From positions 1 through 8,479 of the forward strand of contig JAKBCG010000092.1 of assembly GCA_021808035.1 (NCBI GenBank): 8,479 nt of DNA. Reading direction: 5' to 3'. Under the pieces are notes generated by a model, which searched no databases, was not told the DNA's origin, and saw only the letters and a program-made list of their open reading frames with translations. A program made the position numbers and the translations under genes. This document shows positions 1 through 5,106 of the stretch, in pieces. How positions within the stretch are numbered: the first letter of the stretch is position 1; each line of letters opens with the position of its first letter. Source of the DNA: Pseudomonadota bacterium. Lineage in GTDB: Bacteria > Pseudomonadota > Gammaproteobacteria > Steroidobacterales > Steroidobacteraceae.

Positions 1-2
1 AC

Positions 3-311
3 AGCCGCGAGCCGGCGCTCAATCCGCCGACGATGGCGATTCCGCACAACAAGACCGCGACGCCGAGTGTTAACACCGTGCGGATACGCCGTGATAGTGA
101 AGAGACGGCCATCGAGGACACAGCGGCGCCGATTCGCGATCGCCACGGCATGGTCTGCGGCACGGTGATCGTGTTTCACGACGTCGGTATGACACGCGCG
201 GGCGCTCACGCTGTCGATTCTCCGATCGACACATTAACGCACCCGTCCCGACCCGCCTCGGGTCGGGACGGAATATGCAGACGATCCGTCTCCCGCTCGA
301 CCATCGAGTAG
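3..311 (+). pseudogene. PAS-domain sensor remnant, 5' end off the window
   Basis: The frame is open from the left edge and reads TREPALNPP-like sequence (here SREPALNPPTM), then IEDTAAPIRDRHG and GTVIVFHDV. This is the typical C-terminal half of a PAS domain in proteobacterial PAS-GGDEF/EAL proteins and PAS kinases. In those proteins FHDV is followed by a linker and then a GGDEF or kinase domain. Here the linker is already abnormal (GMTRA), and the frame runs about 40 more low-complexity, Arg/Ser/Pro-rich codons through a G/C hairpin to a TAG, with no output domain. I read it as the stump of a truncated signalling gene whose start lies left of the window. The ATG at 33 is internal to the PAS fold and unlikely to be the start. 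It could instead be the true C-terminus of a protein ending in PAS. The PAS identification is fairly sure; the pseudogene status is inference. Confidence 0.45.
243..271. terminator. 13-bp perfect G/C hairpin, possible terminator
   Basis: CCGTCCCGACCCG and CGGGTCGGGACGG form a perfect 13-bp stem with a 3-nt loop. It lies about 107 bp beyond the stop of the minus-strand ECF sigma gene and inside the non-homologous tail of the PAS remnant. Neither side has a clear T-run, so it is not a canonical intrinsic terminator. It may terminate or stabilise the sigma-factor mRNA end, or mark the true 3' boundary of the former sensor gene. Confidence 0.35.
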
Positions 312-377
312 CACTCGCAGTCCGGGCGTTCAAGCAACGCCTGCTTCAGGACCGTGATCTCGCCACACCGATCGAGT

Positions 378-908
378 TCAACGACCGTGATTGGATGGCG
401 GTGTGGACACCAGGAATTCGCGCAGTTGCGCGCGCGCGCGATGCAGCCGGCTCTTCGCGGCCGGCACCTCGAGACCGAGACGGGCCGCGACCTCGGCGAT
501 CGTCATCTGTTCGAAGTCACGCAACAACAGGATCTCGCGGTAGTGATCCGGCAATGCCTCGATACCCGCGAGCAGATCGGCGCGCAGGTCGACCGGATCT
601 CGCTGCTGCATCTGTTCCTCGGCGATCTCGTCGATCGAGGGACCAAGACCCCGCATGCGACGCTCGAGCCGCAAACACTCCCGGCGAACAACCGTAAAGA
701 GCCAGCTGGACAAAGCGGCTGCGGCACGCAACCCCCGTATTCGCCGGGCCAGGATCCAGAGCGCCTCCTGCACGGCGTCGTCGACGTCGCTCACCTGACA
801 ATGACGTCTAGCATAGCGCCGAGCGTCGACCTGACAGGTCGTAAGCAATTCATTGAGTGCGACGGAGTCACCTCCTTGCGCCGCACCAATCAATCGCTGT
901 CTATCCAT
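378..908 (-). CDS. ECF-type sigma-70 family RNA polymerase sigma factor
   Basis: A 176-residue sigma factor with only the two ECF domains. Region 2 is at about residues 10-85, with DVDDAVQEALWIL at 41-53 and the region 2.3/2.4 helix SSWLFTVVRRECLRL at 67-81. Region 4 is at about 118-166, with LPDHYREILLLRDF followed by the helix-turn-helix MTIAEVAARLG and VPAAKSRLHRARAQL. It would direct RNA polymerase to a small regulon. I chose the ATG at 908 because GAAGG lies just upstream and the protein then begins like other ECF factors (RLIGAAQGGDSVALNELL). An in-frame ATG at 932 would add eight residues but has a poor ribosome binding site. It is divergent from the Cys-rich peptide operon at 1054, so that operon is its likely target; ECF factors are known to control bufferin-type operons. 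No anti-sigma gene (DUF1109/NrsF-like or zinc-finger) follows it in the window. Confidence 0.85.
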   Translation of the reverse strand: MDRQRLIGAAQGGDSVALNELLTTCQVDARRYARRHCQVSDVDDAVQEALWILARRIRGLRAAAALSSWLFTVVRRECLRLERRMRGLGPSIDEIAEEQMQQRDPVDLRADLLAGIEALPDHYREILLLRDFEQMTIAEVAARLGLEVPAAKSRLHRARAQLREFLVSTPPSNHGR

Positions 909-931
909 GCCGCCTTCGTCGCCCATATCCA

Positions 932-953
932 TCGATGAGGATTATTTCATCGA
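932..953. promoter_or_regulatory. Inverted repeat upstream of the sigma-factor gene
   Basis: TCGATGA and TCATCGA form perfect 7-bp arms around an 8-nt AT-rich centre (GGATTATT). The repeat lies in the intergenic region between the divergent sigma gene and the Cys-rich peptide operon, immediately upstream of the preferred sigma start at 908. It could be an operator for a dimeric regulator or part of the sigma promoter. It could also be chance; no known binding-site consensus is recognised. Confidence 0.2.
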
Positions 954-1053
954 GCCGGCGAATCCGGAGCGCGCATCCCCGCCTCTCATATGACGAACCG
1001 CGAAATCACTCTCGCGCCGTTTCCAACCTTCGCCATATGACACAGGAGTATAC

Positions 1054-1308
1054 ATGAACAGTCGTTACACCCGATTTGCGCTGGCTGCACTGACCTCCGC
1101 CACCCTCGCCCTGCCGATCGCGATCGCAGGCATCTCGCCGGCATCCGCGGCATGCGCGCCGAAAGTTTCGATGAGCAAGTGCGCGGGCAAATGCGCGGGC
1201 AAATGTGCCGGCAAGATGCACCACCATCGCCGTGGCCACAAGAAGATGAGCAAGTGCGCGCCGAAGTGCGGGGCAAAGAAATGCGCACCGAAGTGCGGGG
1301 CGAAATGA
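1054..1308 (+). CDS. Secreted Cys/Lys repeat peptide, HvfA-like metallophore precursor
   Basis: An 84-residue peptide with a Sec-type signal (basic SRYTR, hydrophobic 8-27, likely cleavage after PASA at 29-32). The mature part is almost entirely low complexity: KCAG three times (Cys 43, 47, 51), a linker with MHHHRRGHKK, then KCAPKCGAK twice (Cys 68, 72, 77, 81). With Cys34 there are eight cysteines, each next to or near lysine, plus four histidines, which suggests soft-metal binding. It resembles the EGKC-repeat HvfA precursors, whose cysteines are modified by an MNIO enzyme, but uses A-G/A-P instead of E-G. A good ribosome site (AGGAG at 1044-1048) sets the start. It is the first gene of an operon with the DUF2282 gene 54 bp downstream, divergent from the ECF sigma factor. 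The secreted Cys-repeat nature is plain; the metallophore role and the modification are inference. Confidence 0.8.
   Translation: MNSRYTRFALAALTSATLALPIAIAGISPASAACAPKVSMSKCAGKCAGKCAGKMHHHRRGHKKMSKCAPKCGAKKCAPKCGAK
1177..1215 (+). repeat. Tandem 12-bp coding repeat (KCAG x3)
   Basis: Three in-frame 12-bp units encode Lys-Cys-Ala-Gly, followed by a closing Lys. The first two units are almost identical (AAG/AAA TGC GCG GGC) and the third has drifted only at third positions (TGT GCC). The constant residues over changed wobble bases suggest selection on the peptide. Confidence 0.8.
1252..1305 (+). repeat. Tandem 27-bp coding repeat (KCAPKCGAK x2)
   Basis: Two adjacent 27-bp units encode an identical nonapeptide and end one codon before the stop. 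They differ at four third positions, all synonymous. This points to an older duplication kept under purifying selection. Each unit carries two cysteines. Confidence 0.8.
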
Positions 1309-1362
1309 CTCGCCGCGGAATCTCGACTTGCTTCCGATGACCACGACCCCCTGGAGTGAAAC

Positions 1363-1635
1363 ATGACCAAACAGCAGACCTGGCAGCTTGCGTTACTCGG
1401 CGCGCTGGCGATCGGCGCGTCTACGGTCGCCACGCTCAGCGCTCACGCGGCCAATGCGCCGAAGATGGAGAAGTGCTACGGCATCAACGCCGCTCACAAG
1501 AACGACTGCATGTCGCCCGGTCATTCCTGCGCCGGACAGGACGCGAAGCCTCGCGATCCGAACGCGTTCGTCGTCGTTCCGGCGGGCCTTTGCGCGAAGA
1601 TCGCCGGCGGATCGACCAAGCCGGCCGCCCGCTGA
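1363..1635 (+). CDS. bufA1: DUF2282 (BufA1-type) bufferin precursor, secreted
   Basis: A 90-residue protein with an N-terminal signal peptide (hydrophobic about 9-27, likely cleavage at AHA, residues 27-29). It also has the DUF2282 core: MEKCYGINAAHKNDC (Cys 38, 49), HSCAG (Cys 56), DPNAFVVVPAGLC (Cys 77) and a terminal GGS. These four cysteines and their spacing are the signature of the BufA1/GigP family. That family's members are copper-binding peptides modified on Cys by the MNIO enzyme BufB (DUF692) with its partner BufC (DUF2063); gigP is gold-induced in Cupriavidus. GGAG at 1353-1356 gives a clear start. It follows the KCAG-repeat peptide and precedes a DoxX gene, but neither a DUF692 nor a DUF2063 gene lies nearby. 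Family membership is confident. The gene symbol is by homology, and whether the peptide is modified here is unknown. Confidence 0.88.
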   Translation: MTKQQTWQLALLGALAIGASTVATLSAHAANAPKMEKCYGINAAHKNDCMSPGHSCAGQDAKPRDPNAFVVVPAGLCAKIAGGSTKPAAR

Positions 1636-1639
1636 CGCC

Positions 1640-1713
1640 CGATGCGACGCGCATCGCAATCCATCGTCCAGCCGATCCCGGTGCGCGCCGGGATCGGCCT
1701 GCGGGCACCGCAG
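1640..1713 (+). promoter_or_regulatory. Array of three hairpins between precursor and doxX genes
   Basis: Three perfect stems follow the DUF2282 stop: CGATGCG/CGCATCG at 1640-1656 (7 bp, 3-nt loop), GCCGATCCCGG/CCGGGATCGGC at 1671-1698 (11 bp, 6-nt loop), and CTGCGG/CCGCAG at 1699-1713 (6 bp, 3-nt loop). None has a following T-run. They fill most of the 172-bp gap within the operon and could act as partial termination or 3'-end protection, raising peptide mRNA over the downstream membrane-protein mRNA. Confidence 0.45.
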
Positions 1714-1807
1714 GTAAGGTGTCCGCGCCGGCTATCCGCTCTGCACGATATTCGAGTCCGAATTCGTCCTCGACGCCATCGGATGCCGTCGACAAGGGGA
1801 ACACGCA

Positions 1808-2320
1808 ATGAAAGGTCCAGTCGAACGCTGGTCGACCGCTGACGTTGCGCTCGCGAGGCATGCCACGGCGATCGAACCGCTCGCCTTGCTGTTGTTTCGA
1901 TGGTGGGTTGCAATGGCCTTCTGGAAGGCAGGCGTCGTCAAGTTCGACGATCCAAGCGGCACCTCCTATCTGTTCAGCTACGTTTATCATGTGCCGCTCC
2001 TCTCGCCGGCGTTCGCTGCATTCCTCGGCACCTGGATCGAGTTGATCACACCATGGCTGCTTGGCCTCGGAATCTTCGCCCGACCGACAGCGGCGTTCCT
2101 GTTCGTCTACAACATCATCGCGGTGATTTCCTATCCCGATCTCTGGCCGCACGGCTTCTGGCACGGCCTCGTCGGCGGCGATTTCAGTGATCACAAGATT
2201 TGGGGCATGATGCTCCTGATGGTCGTCGCTCGCGGTGCCGGTACGTTGTCGATCGACGCATGGCTGGGACGTCTCCGTGGTCCGACCGGAAGTCGCGCTA
2301 CGGCCCGGGAGAGCGTCTGA
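1808..2320 (+). CDS. DoxX-family integral membrane protein (HvfD/GigT position)
   Basis: A 170-residue inner-membrane protein with about four transmembrane segments: roughly 24-45, 68-90, 94-110 and 130-148. DoxX family features are visible: FRWWVAMAFWKAGVVKF at 30-46, a buried acidic residue E78 in TWIELITPWLLGLG, the YPDLWPHG loop and RGAGTLSID at 142-150. DoxX proteins regularly accompany DUF2282/MNIO systems (HvfD, GigT). Their exact role is unsettled; export or redox functions have been suggested. The start is supported by AAGGGGA at 1794-1800, 7 nt upstream. The stop overlaps the next gene's ATG in TGATG, so the two are translationally coupled. The 172-bp gap with hairpins upstream suggests lower expression than the peptide genes. 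Confidence 0.85.
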   Translation: MKGPVERWSTADVALARHATAIEPLALLLFRWWVAMAFWKAGVVKFDDPSGTSYLFSYVYHVPLLSPAFAAFLGTWIELITPWLLGLGIFARPTAAFLFVYNIIAVISYPDLWPHGFWHGLVGGDFSDHKIWGMMLLMVVARGAGTLSIDAWLGRLRGPTGSRATARESV

Positions 2321-3036
2321 TGCCGCACGCGTCCGGTACGCGTCGCCCGCGGCACCATGGCGTGCATGCTCGGGTCACGGACTCCGCGGCCACCCTCGCG
2401 GCCGAAGCGCTGGTCGGATGCTACAGGGAGCTCGCACGCAAGCGCGTCCATTTGCTCGCGCCGATCCTCGGCGATCGTGCCCCGGTGCAATGGGAGCATT
2501 ATCCCTCGGACGACGCGATCAATCGCGACCGACGATACCAGTGGTTCTACCACTCGCACGACCCGGAGGATCGCGCCGGTTCCGGCGAGCACGGACACCT
2601 TCATCTGTTCGCGCGAATGGAAGGCGTTGCCGACGACATCGACGAGCGCCTCGAACTCGACTATCTGCGGAGTCTGCGCACTCGGCCTCGATCCGCGGCA
2701 ACGCGCCACTTGATCGCGATCGGCCTGAATCCGGTCGGCGTCCCGGTCTTGCTGTTCACCGTCAACCGCTGGGTCACCGGTGATCTGCCTTTGTCCGGCC
2801 GGGCTACGATCGCCATGCTCGATGCCCTGCGACTCGATACCGGGCATCCGACGATCGATCTCGTGATCCAATCCATCCTGGCGCTGTATCGCGAGGAAGT
2901 CCGGATGCTGATCATGGAGCGCGACTCGGTGTTGATGGAGCTACCGACGCGCGCACCCGGACCGCTCGAGGATCGCGCCATCGAAATGCCCTCCTCCGTT
3001 CGAATCGACGTGGACCGCCGGCTCGCGGTCCTCTGA
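2320..3036 (+). CDS. Unknown protein with His clusters, coupled to doxX
   Basis: A 238-residue soluble protein with no signal peptide or clear transmembrane segment. Conserved-looking blocks are YQWFYHSH (73-80), EHGHLHLFARM (90-100), LIAIGLNPVGVPVLLFTVNRWVTG, and a helical end with LYREEVRMLIMERD. Five histidines fall within 78-95 (H78, H80, H91, H93, H95), an arrangement that could bind a metal. I vaguely recall a similar domain of unknown function (DUF6969) but cannot confirm it. It has no resemblance to DUF692 (MNIO) or DUF2063. I chose the ATG at 2320, which overlaps the doxX stop (TGATG), over the upstream in-frame ATG at 2200 inside doxX, whose extra 40 residues are Arg-rich and look non-coding. 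As the last gene of the operon it may be a processing or metal-handling partner of the peptides; this is inference. Confidence 0.75.
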   Translation: MPHASGTRRPRHHGVHARVTDSAATLAAEALVGCYRELARKRVHLLAPILGDRAPVQWEHYPSDDAINRDRRYQWFYHSHDPEDRAGSGEHGHLHLFARMEGVADDIDERLELDYLRSLRTRPRSAATRHLIAIGLNPVGVPVLLFTVNRWVTGDLPLSGRATIAMLDALRLDTGHPTIDLVIQSILALYREEVRMLIMERDSVLMELPTRAPGPLEDRAIEMPSSVRIDVDRRLAVL

Positions 3037-3053
3037 CGCCACGGCGCCACCGC

Positions 3054-3098
3054 ATCCGGACTCGCCTCCTGCCCGCGCGTCTCTCGGGCAGGCCGGAT
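3054..3098 (+). terminator. Hairpin after the Cys-rich peptide operon
   Basis: CCTGCCCG (3068-3075) pairs with CGGGCAGG (3085-3092) around a 9-nt loop. An outer pair ATCCGG (3054-3059) and CCGGAT (3093-3098) extends it with an internal bulge. The T-rich CTGTTGT follows rather than a clean T-run. It lies 17 bp after the stop of the His-cluster gene, so it is a reasonable end for the operon. Confidence 0.45.
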
Positions 3099-3162
3099 CT
3101 GTTGTAGAGTGACGTGCGCGCTGTCGGCCATGTGACACCCTGCCGACGATCCGGGACCTGCC

Positions 3163-3867
3163 ATGACGAGTTCAGTCAGTCGATCCGCATTGATCAGATG
3201 GTCGATCGTGGTCGGGCTCTTGGGCGGGGTCGCCATTTTCTTCGTGTTCGGCCTGGGGCACGGTCTCAGCCTGCCCGCATTGAAAGCGCACCGGCAGGCG
3301 CTGGATTCGTATGGTCGGCGGCATCCGGTATTGCTCGCGGGCGATTTCATCGTCATCTATGTCGTATCGACCGCATTGTCGATGCCGGTGGCGGAGATCT
3401 TGACGGTGGCCGCCGGCGCTCTGTTCGGCTTGGTGGAGGGCGTGTTCCTGGCCTCGTTCGCCGCCAGCATCGGCTCGACGCTCGCGTTTTGCGCCAGTCG
3501 CTACGTGTTCCGCGACGTTCTGCGCCGCCGCTGGGGCGCGCGACTGCAGGTCATCGACGCGAACATGCGGCATGGAGCGGCGGCGTACCTGTTCATCATG
3601 CGTCTGATACCCGCGATTCCGTTCTTCGTCGTGAATCTGTTGATGGGCGTGACGGAAATACCCGTGCGCACGTTCTATTGGGTCAGCCAGATCGGGATGC
3701 TGCCGGCGACGCTGATCTACGTGAACGCGGGAACCGCGTTGGCGACTCTGCATACGCTTTCCGACATTCTATCCCTGCGCCTGCTGGGCTCGCTCCTGCT
3801 GTTGGGCGTCGCCCCGTTGTTGGTCCGTTGGGTGCGGGTGCGAACGCAAGCGACCAGCAGCCCCTGA
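3163..3867 (+). CDS. TVP38/TMEM64 (VTT/DedA-like) family membrane protein
   Basis: A 234-residue inner-membrane protein. The first segment is at about 12-32, and a VTT (SNARE-associated) domain runs from about 55 to 195. Within it are ALSMPVAEILTVAAGALFG (re-entrant GALFG motif), the Gly/Ser/Ala helix FLASFAASIGSTLAFCASRYVF, and RLIPAIPFFVVNLLMGVTEI, the family's Pro-rich second re-entrant motif. A final hydrophobic stretch lies near 204-222 before a short basic tail. The family includes lipid-translocase-related DedA proteins, and some members are found inside mercury-resistance operons; a role in metal uptake or envelope integrity there is not established. It ends 19 bp before the stop of merR, which converges on it. 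The Shine-Dalgarno is weak (GGGAC). Confidence 0.85.
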   Translation: MTSSVSRSALIRWSIVVGLLGGVAIFFVFGLGHGLSLPALKAHRQALDSYGRRHPVLLAGDFIVIYVVSTALSMPVAEILTVAAGALFGLVEGVFLASFAASIGSTLAFCASRYVFRDVLRRRWGARLQVIDANMRHGAAAYLFIMRLIPAIPFFVVNLLMGVTEIPVRTFYWVSQIGMLPATLIYVNAGTALATLHTLSDILSLRLLGSLLLLGVAPLLVRWVRVRTQATSSP

Positions 3868-3886
3868 AGGCTCGCCGAGTGGCGTT

Positions 3887-4291
3887 TCAAGGGGATTCGC
3901 CTTCCAACGCCGCGATGAGCGGACAGCGAGCCGTGCCTGTGTTGCAGCGACACTGTTCGATCAGCGTGGCGAGTGCGAGTTCGACGTTGCGCAGCTGCGC
4001 GATGCGGTTGCGGACGAGATCCAGTTTCTTCGCACCGAGCGCCGCCGCCCGATGGCAGTTCTCGCCGTCGTCGAGACCGAGCAGCTCGCGCACCTCCTCC
4101 AGGCTTAACCCGATGGCCTGCGCCTGTTTGATGAAACGCAACCGACGCGCGTGATCGTCTGCATATCGTCGGGTGCCGCCGAGCGGCCGCGCAGGCTCCT
4201 CGACCAAGCCGCGGCGCTGGTAATAACGGATCGCCTCCACGCTGACGCCGGCTCGTCTGGCGAGCGTTCCGATGGTGTAGCTCTCTGCCAT
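3887..4291 (-). CDS. merR: Mercury-responsive MerR transcriptional regulator
   Basis: A 134-residue MerR protein: N-terminal winged helix-turn-helix (YTIGTLARRAGVSVEAIRYYQRRGL, with GGTRRY at 38-43), a coupling helix and a long dimerisation helix, then a C-terminal metal loop. The three Hg(II)-ligand cysteines of Tn501 MerR (82, 117, 126) align with Cys79 (DDGENC), Cys114 (EQC) and Cys123 (RCPLIAALEG). An extra Cys116 is present. It binds the operator beside its own start, represses merTPA without mercury, and untwists the DNA to activate with mercury. Its Shine-Dalgarno (GGAG, plus-strand 4297-4300) sits inside the operator/-35 region, so bound MerR also covers its own translation start region, which fits autoregulation. 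It is divergent from merT and convergent with the TVP38 gene. Confidence 0.95.
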   Translation of the reverse strand: MAESYTIGTLARRAGVSVEAIRYYQRRGLVEEPARPLGGTRRYADDHARRLRFIKQAQAIGLSLEEVRELLGLDDGENCHRAAALGAKKLDLVRNRIAQLRNVELALATLIEQCRCNTGTARCPLIAALEGESP

Positions 4292-4292
4292 G

Positions 4293-4323
4293 TTGACTCC
4301 GTACCTTGGTACGGTAATAGGCT
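4293..4323 (+). promoter_or_regulatory. MerR operator and merTPA promoter (19-bp spacer)
   Basis: The -35 TTGACT (4293-4298) is followed by the dyad CCGTACC-TT-GGTACGG (4299-4314), a near match to the Tn501/Tn21 mer operator CCGTAC-N4-GTACGG. The -10 TAGGCT is at 4318-4323. The 19-bp spacer is the hallmark of MerR-activated promoters. An alternative TAATAG at 4315-4320 would give a 16-bp spacer, but the family geometry favours the former. The divergent merR promoter must overlap it, because merR starts at 4291. Confidence 0.92.
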
Positions 4324-4366
4324 ACTCCACAGGGTGCCAGCTGCCTAACCACCGAGGTCTCAACCG

Positions 4367-4744
4367 ATGGCGAATTCGAATGCACAGCCGCTCGTCCAGC
4401 CGACGACCCGATGGGTATCCGTGGGTGCGATCGCGGCCGCCCTTGGCGCTGCATCCTGCTGCGTGGTCCCATTCCTGTTGTTCGCAGCCGGTGTGAGCGG
4501 TGCCTGGATCGGCAATCTCACCGCGCTCGAGCCGTATCAGCCGATCTTCGCATTAACTTCGATCGGATTGATTGGGTTTGGCGCCTGGCGGCTACGTCGC
4601 CGCGCGAAGCTCGCCTGTGCCGAAGGCTATTGTGCGACGCCGCGCGCGGATCGAGTCGCGAAAATCGGGCTCTGGACGGCGACGGTACTGGTCGTCGTCG
4701 CACTGGTGTTCCCCTATCTCATCCGGGCCTTGCGCCTTTCTTGA
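4367..4744 (+). CDS. merT: Mercuric ion transport membrane protein MerT
   Basis: A 125-residue inner-membrane protein with three transmembrane segments, at about 17-43, 57-76 and 98-120. The vicinal cysteines Cys31-Cys32 lie in the first helix (GAASCCVVPFLLF), and the cytoplasmic loop pair Cys84/Cys89 (KLACAEGYC) follows the second. These match Cys24/25 and Cys76/82 of Tn501 MerT. It takes Hg(II) from periplasmic MerP and passes it inward to MerA. It is the first gene after the mer promoter, with GAGG at 4354-4357 as ribosome site. merP begins 20 bp after its stop. Confidence 0.94.
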   Translation: MANSNAQPLVQPTTRWVSVGAIAAALGAASCCVVPFLLFAAGVSGAWIGNLTALEPYQPIFALTSIGLIGFGAWRLRRRAKLACAEGYCATPRADRVAKIGLWTATVLVVVALVFPYLIRALRLS

Positions 4745-4764
4745 TCACGTCCTTGCAGGCACTC

Positions 4765-5061
4765 ATGAAGTCTCATCGCACTCTTGCTCCGGCTCTCATC
4801 CTCGGTAGCACGCCTTTCGCGGCACGCGCTGCGGTGACCACGGTGGCACTCGACGTCCATCACGCCGGCTGCATCCTGTGTGGTCCGATCGTGAAGAGCA
4901 CGCTTGCCCACGTGAAGGGGGTGAAATCCGTCGCAGTCAGCCAGCCGAATGGGATGGCCGACGTCACGGCGACCGTGACGTTCGACCCCGCGGTGACGAA
5001 CGTCGCGATCTTGATCAAGACCGTGACCGATCGTGGCTATCCGTCGTACGTCAAGCGCTGA
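4765..5061 (+). CDS. merP: Periplasmic mercury-binding protein MerP, divergent metal motif
   Basis: A 98-residue precursor: signal peptide 1-22 (PFAARA, cleavage before AVTT), then a heavy-metal-associated (HMA) fold ending in the MerP-typical DRGYPSYVKR. The metal site keeps CxxC (Cys36, Cys39 in HHAGCILCGPIVK), but the usual GMTCxxC has become HAGCxxC, so the conserved Met-Thr is lost and two histidines precede it. The loop QPNGMADVTATVTFDP appears longer than in Tn501 MerP. It would bind periplasmic Hg(II) and hand it to MerT. I chose the ATG at 4765 because the frame upstream lies inside merT and lacks a signal peptide. The ribosome site is weak (CAGGC). Confidence 0.9.
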   Translation: MKSHRTLAPALILGSTPFAARAAVTTVALDVHHAGCILCGPIVKSTLAHVKGVKSVAVSQPNGMADVTATVTFDPAVTNVAILIKTVTDRGYPSYVKR

Positions 5062-5106
5062 CGTGATCACGATCTCTGTGGACTCCTTGACGACGGCGGC
5101 GGGTCG

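Noticed and set aside
995..1022. Possible ECF promoter GAACC (995-999) to CGTTT (1018-1022) before the Cys-rich peptide operon
   Set aside because: The 18-bp spacer is longer than the usual 16-17 and neither element is a strong match, so I could not support it as a feature.
1065..1433. Minus-strand open frame rich in HFAPHFGAHL-type repeats
   Set aside because: It is the antisense of the KCAP/KCAG repeat gene. The repeat pattern, ribosome site and signal peptide all belong to the plus-strand peptide.
1484..2194. Long minus-strand open frame across the DUF2282 and doxX genes
   Set aside because: Charged low-complexity composition and no family motif; it overlaps two well-identified genes and is explained by high GC.
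2200..2319. Upstream ATG extension of the His-cluster protein into doxX
   Set aside because: The added 40 residues are Arg-rich and unlike a protein N-terminus, while the TGATG overlap at 2318-2322 gives a natural coupled start.
3114..4154. 346-codon plus-strand open frame across the TVP38 gene and merR
   Set aside because: It is Arg/Ser/Ala-rich with no motifs and conflicts with the clear TVP38 and MerR proteins.
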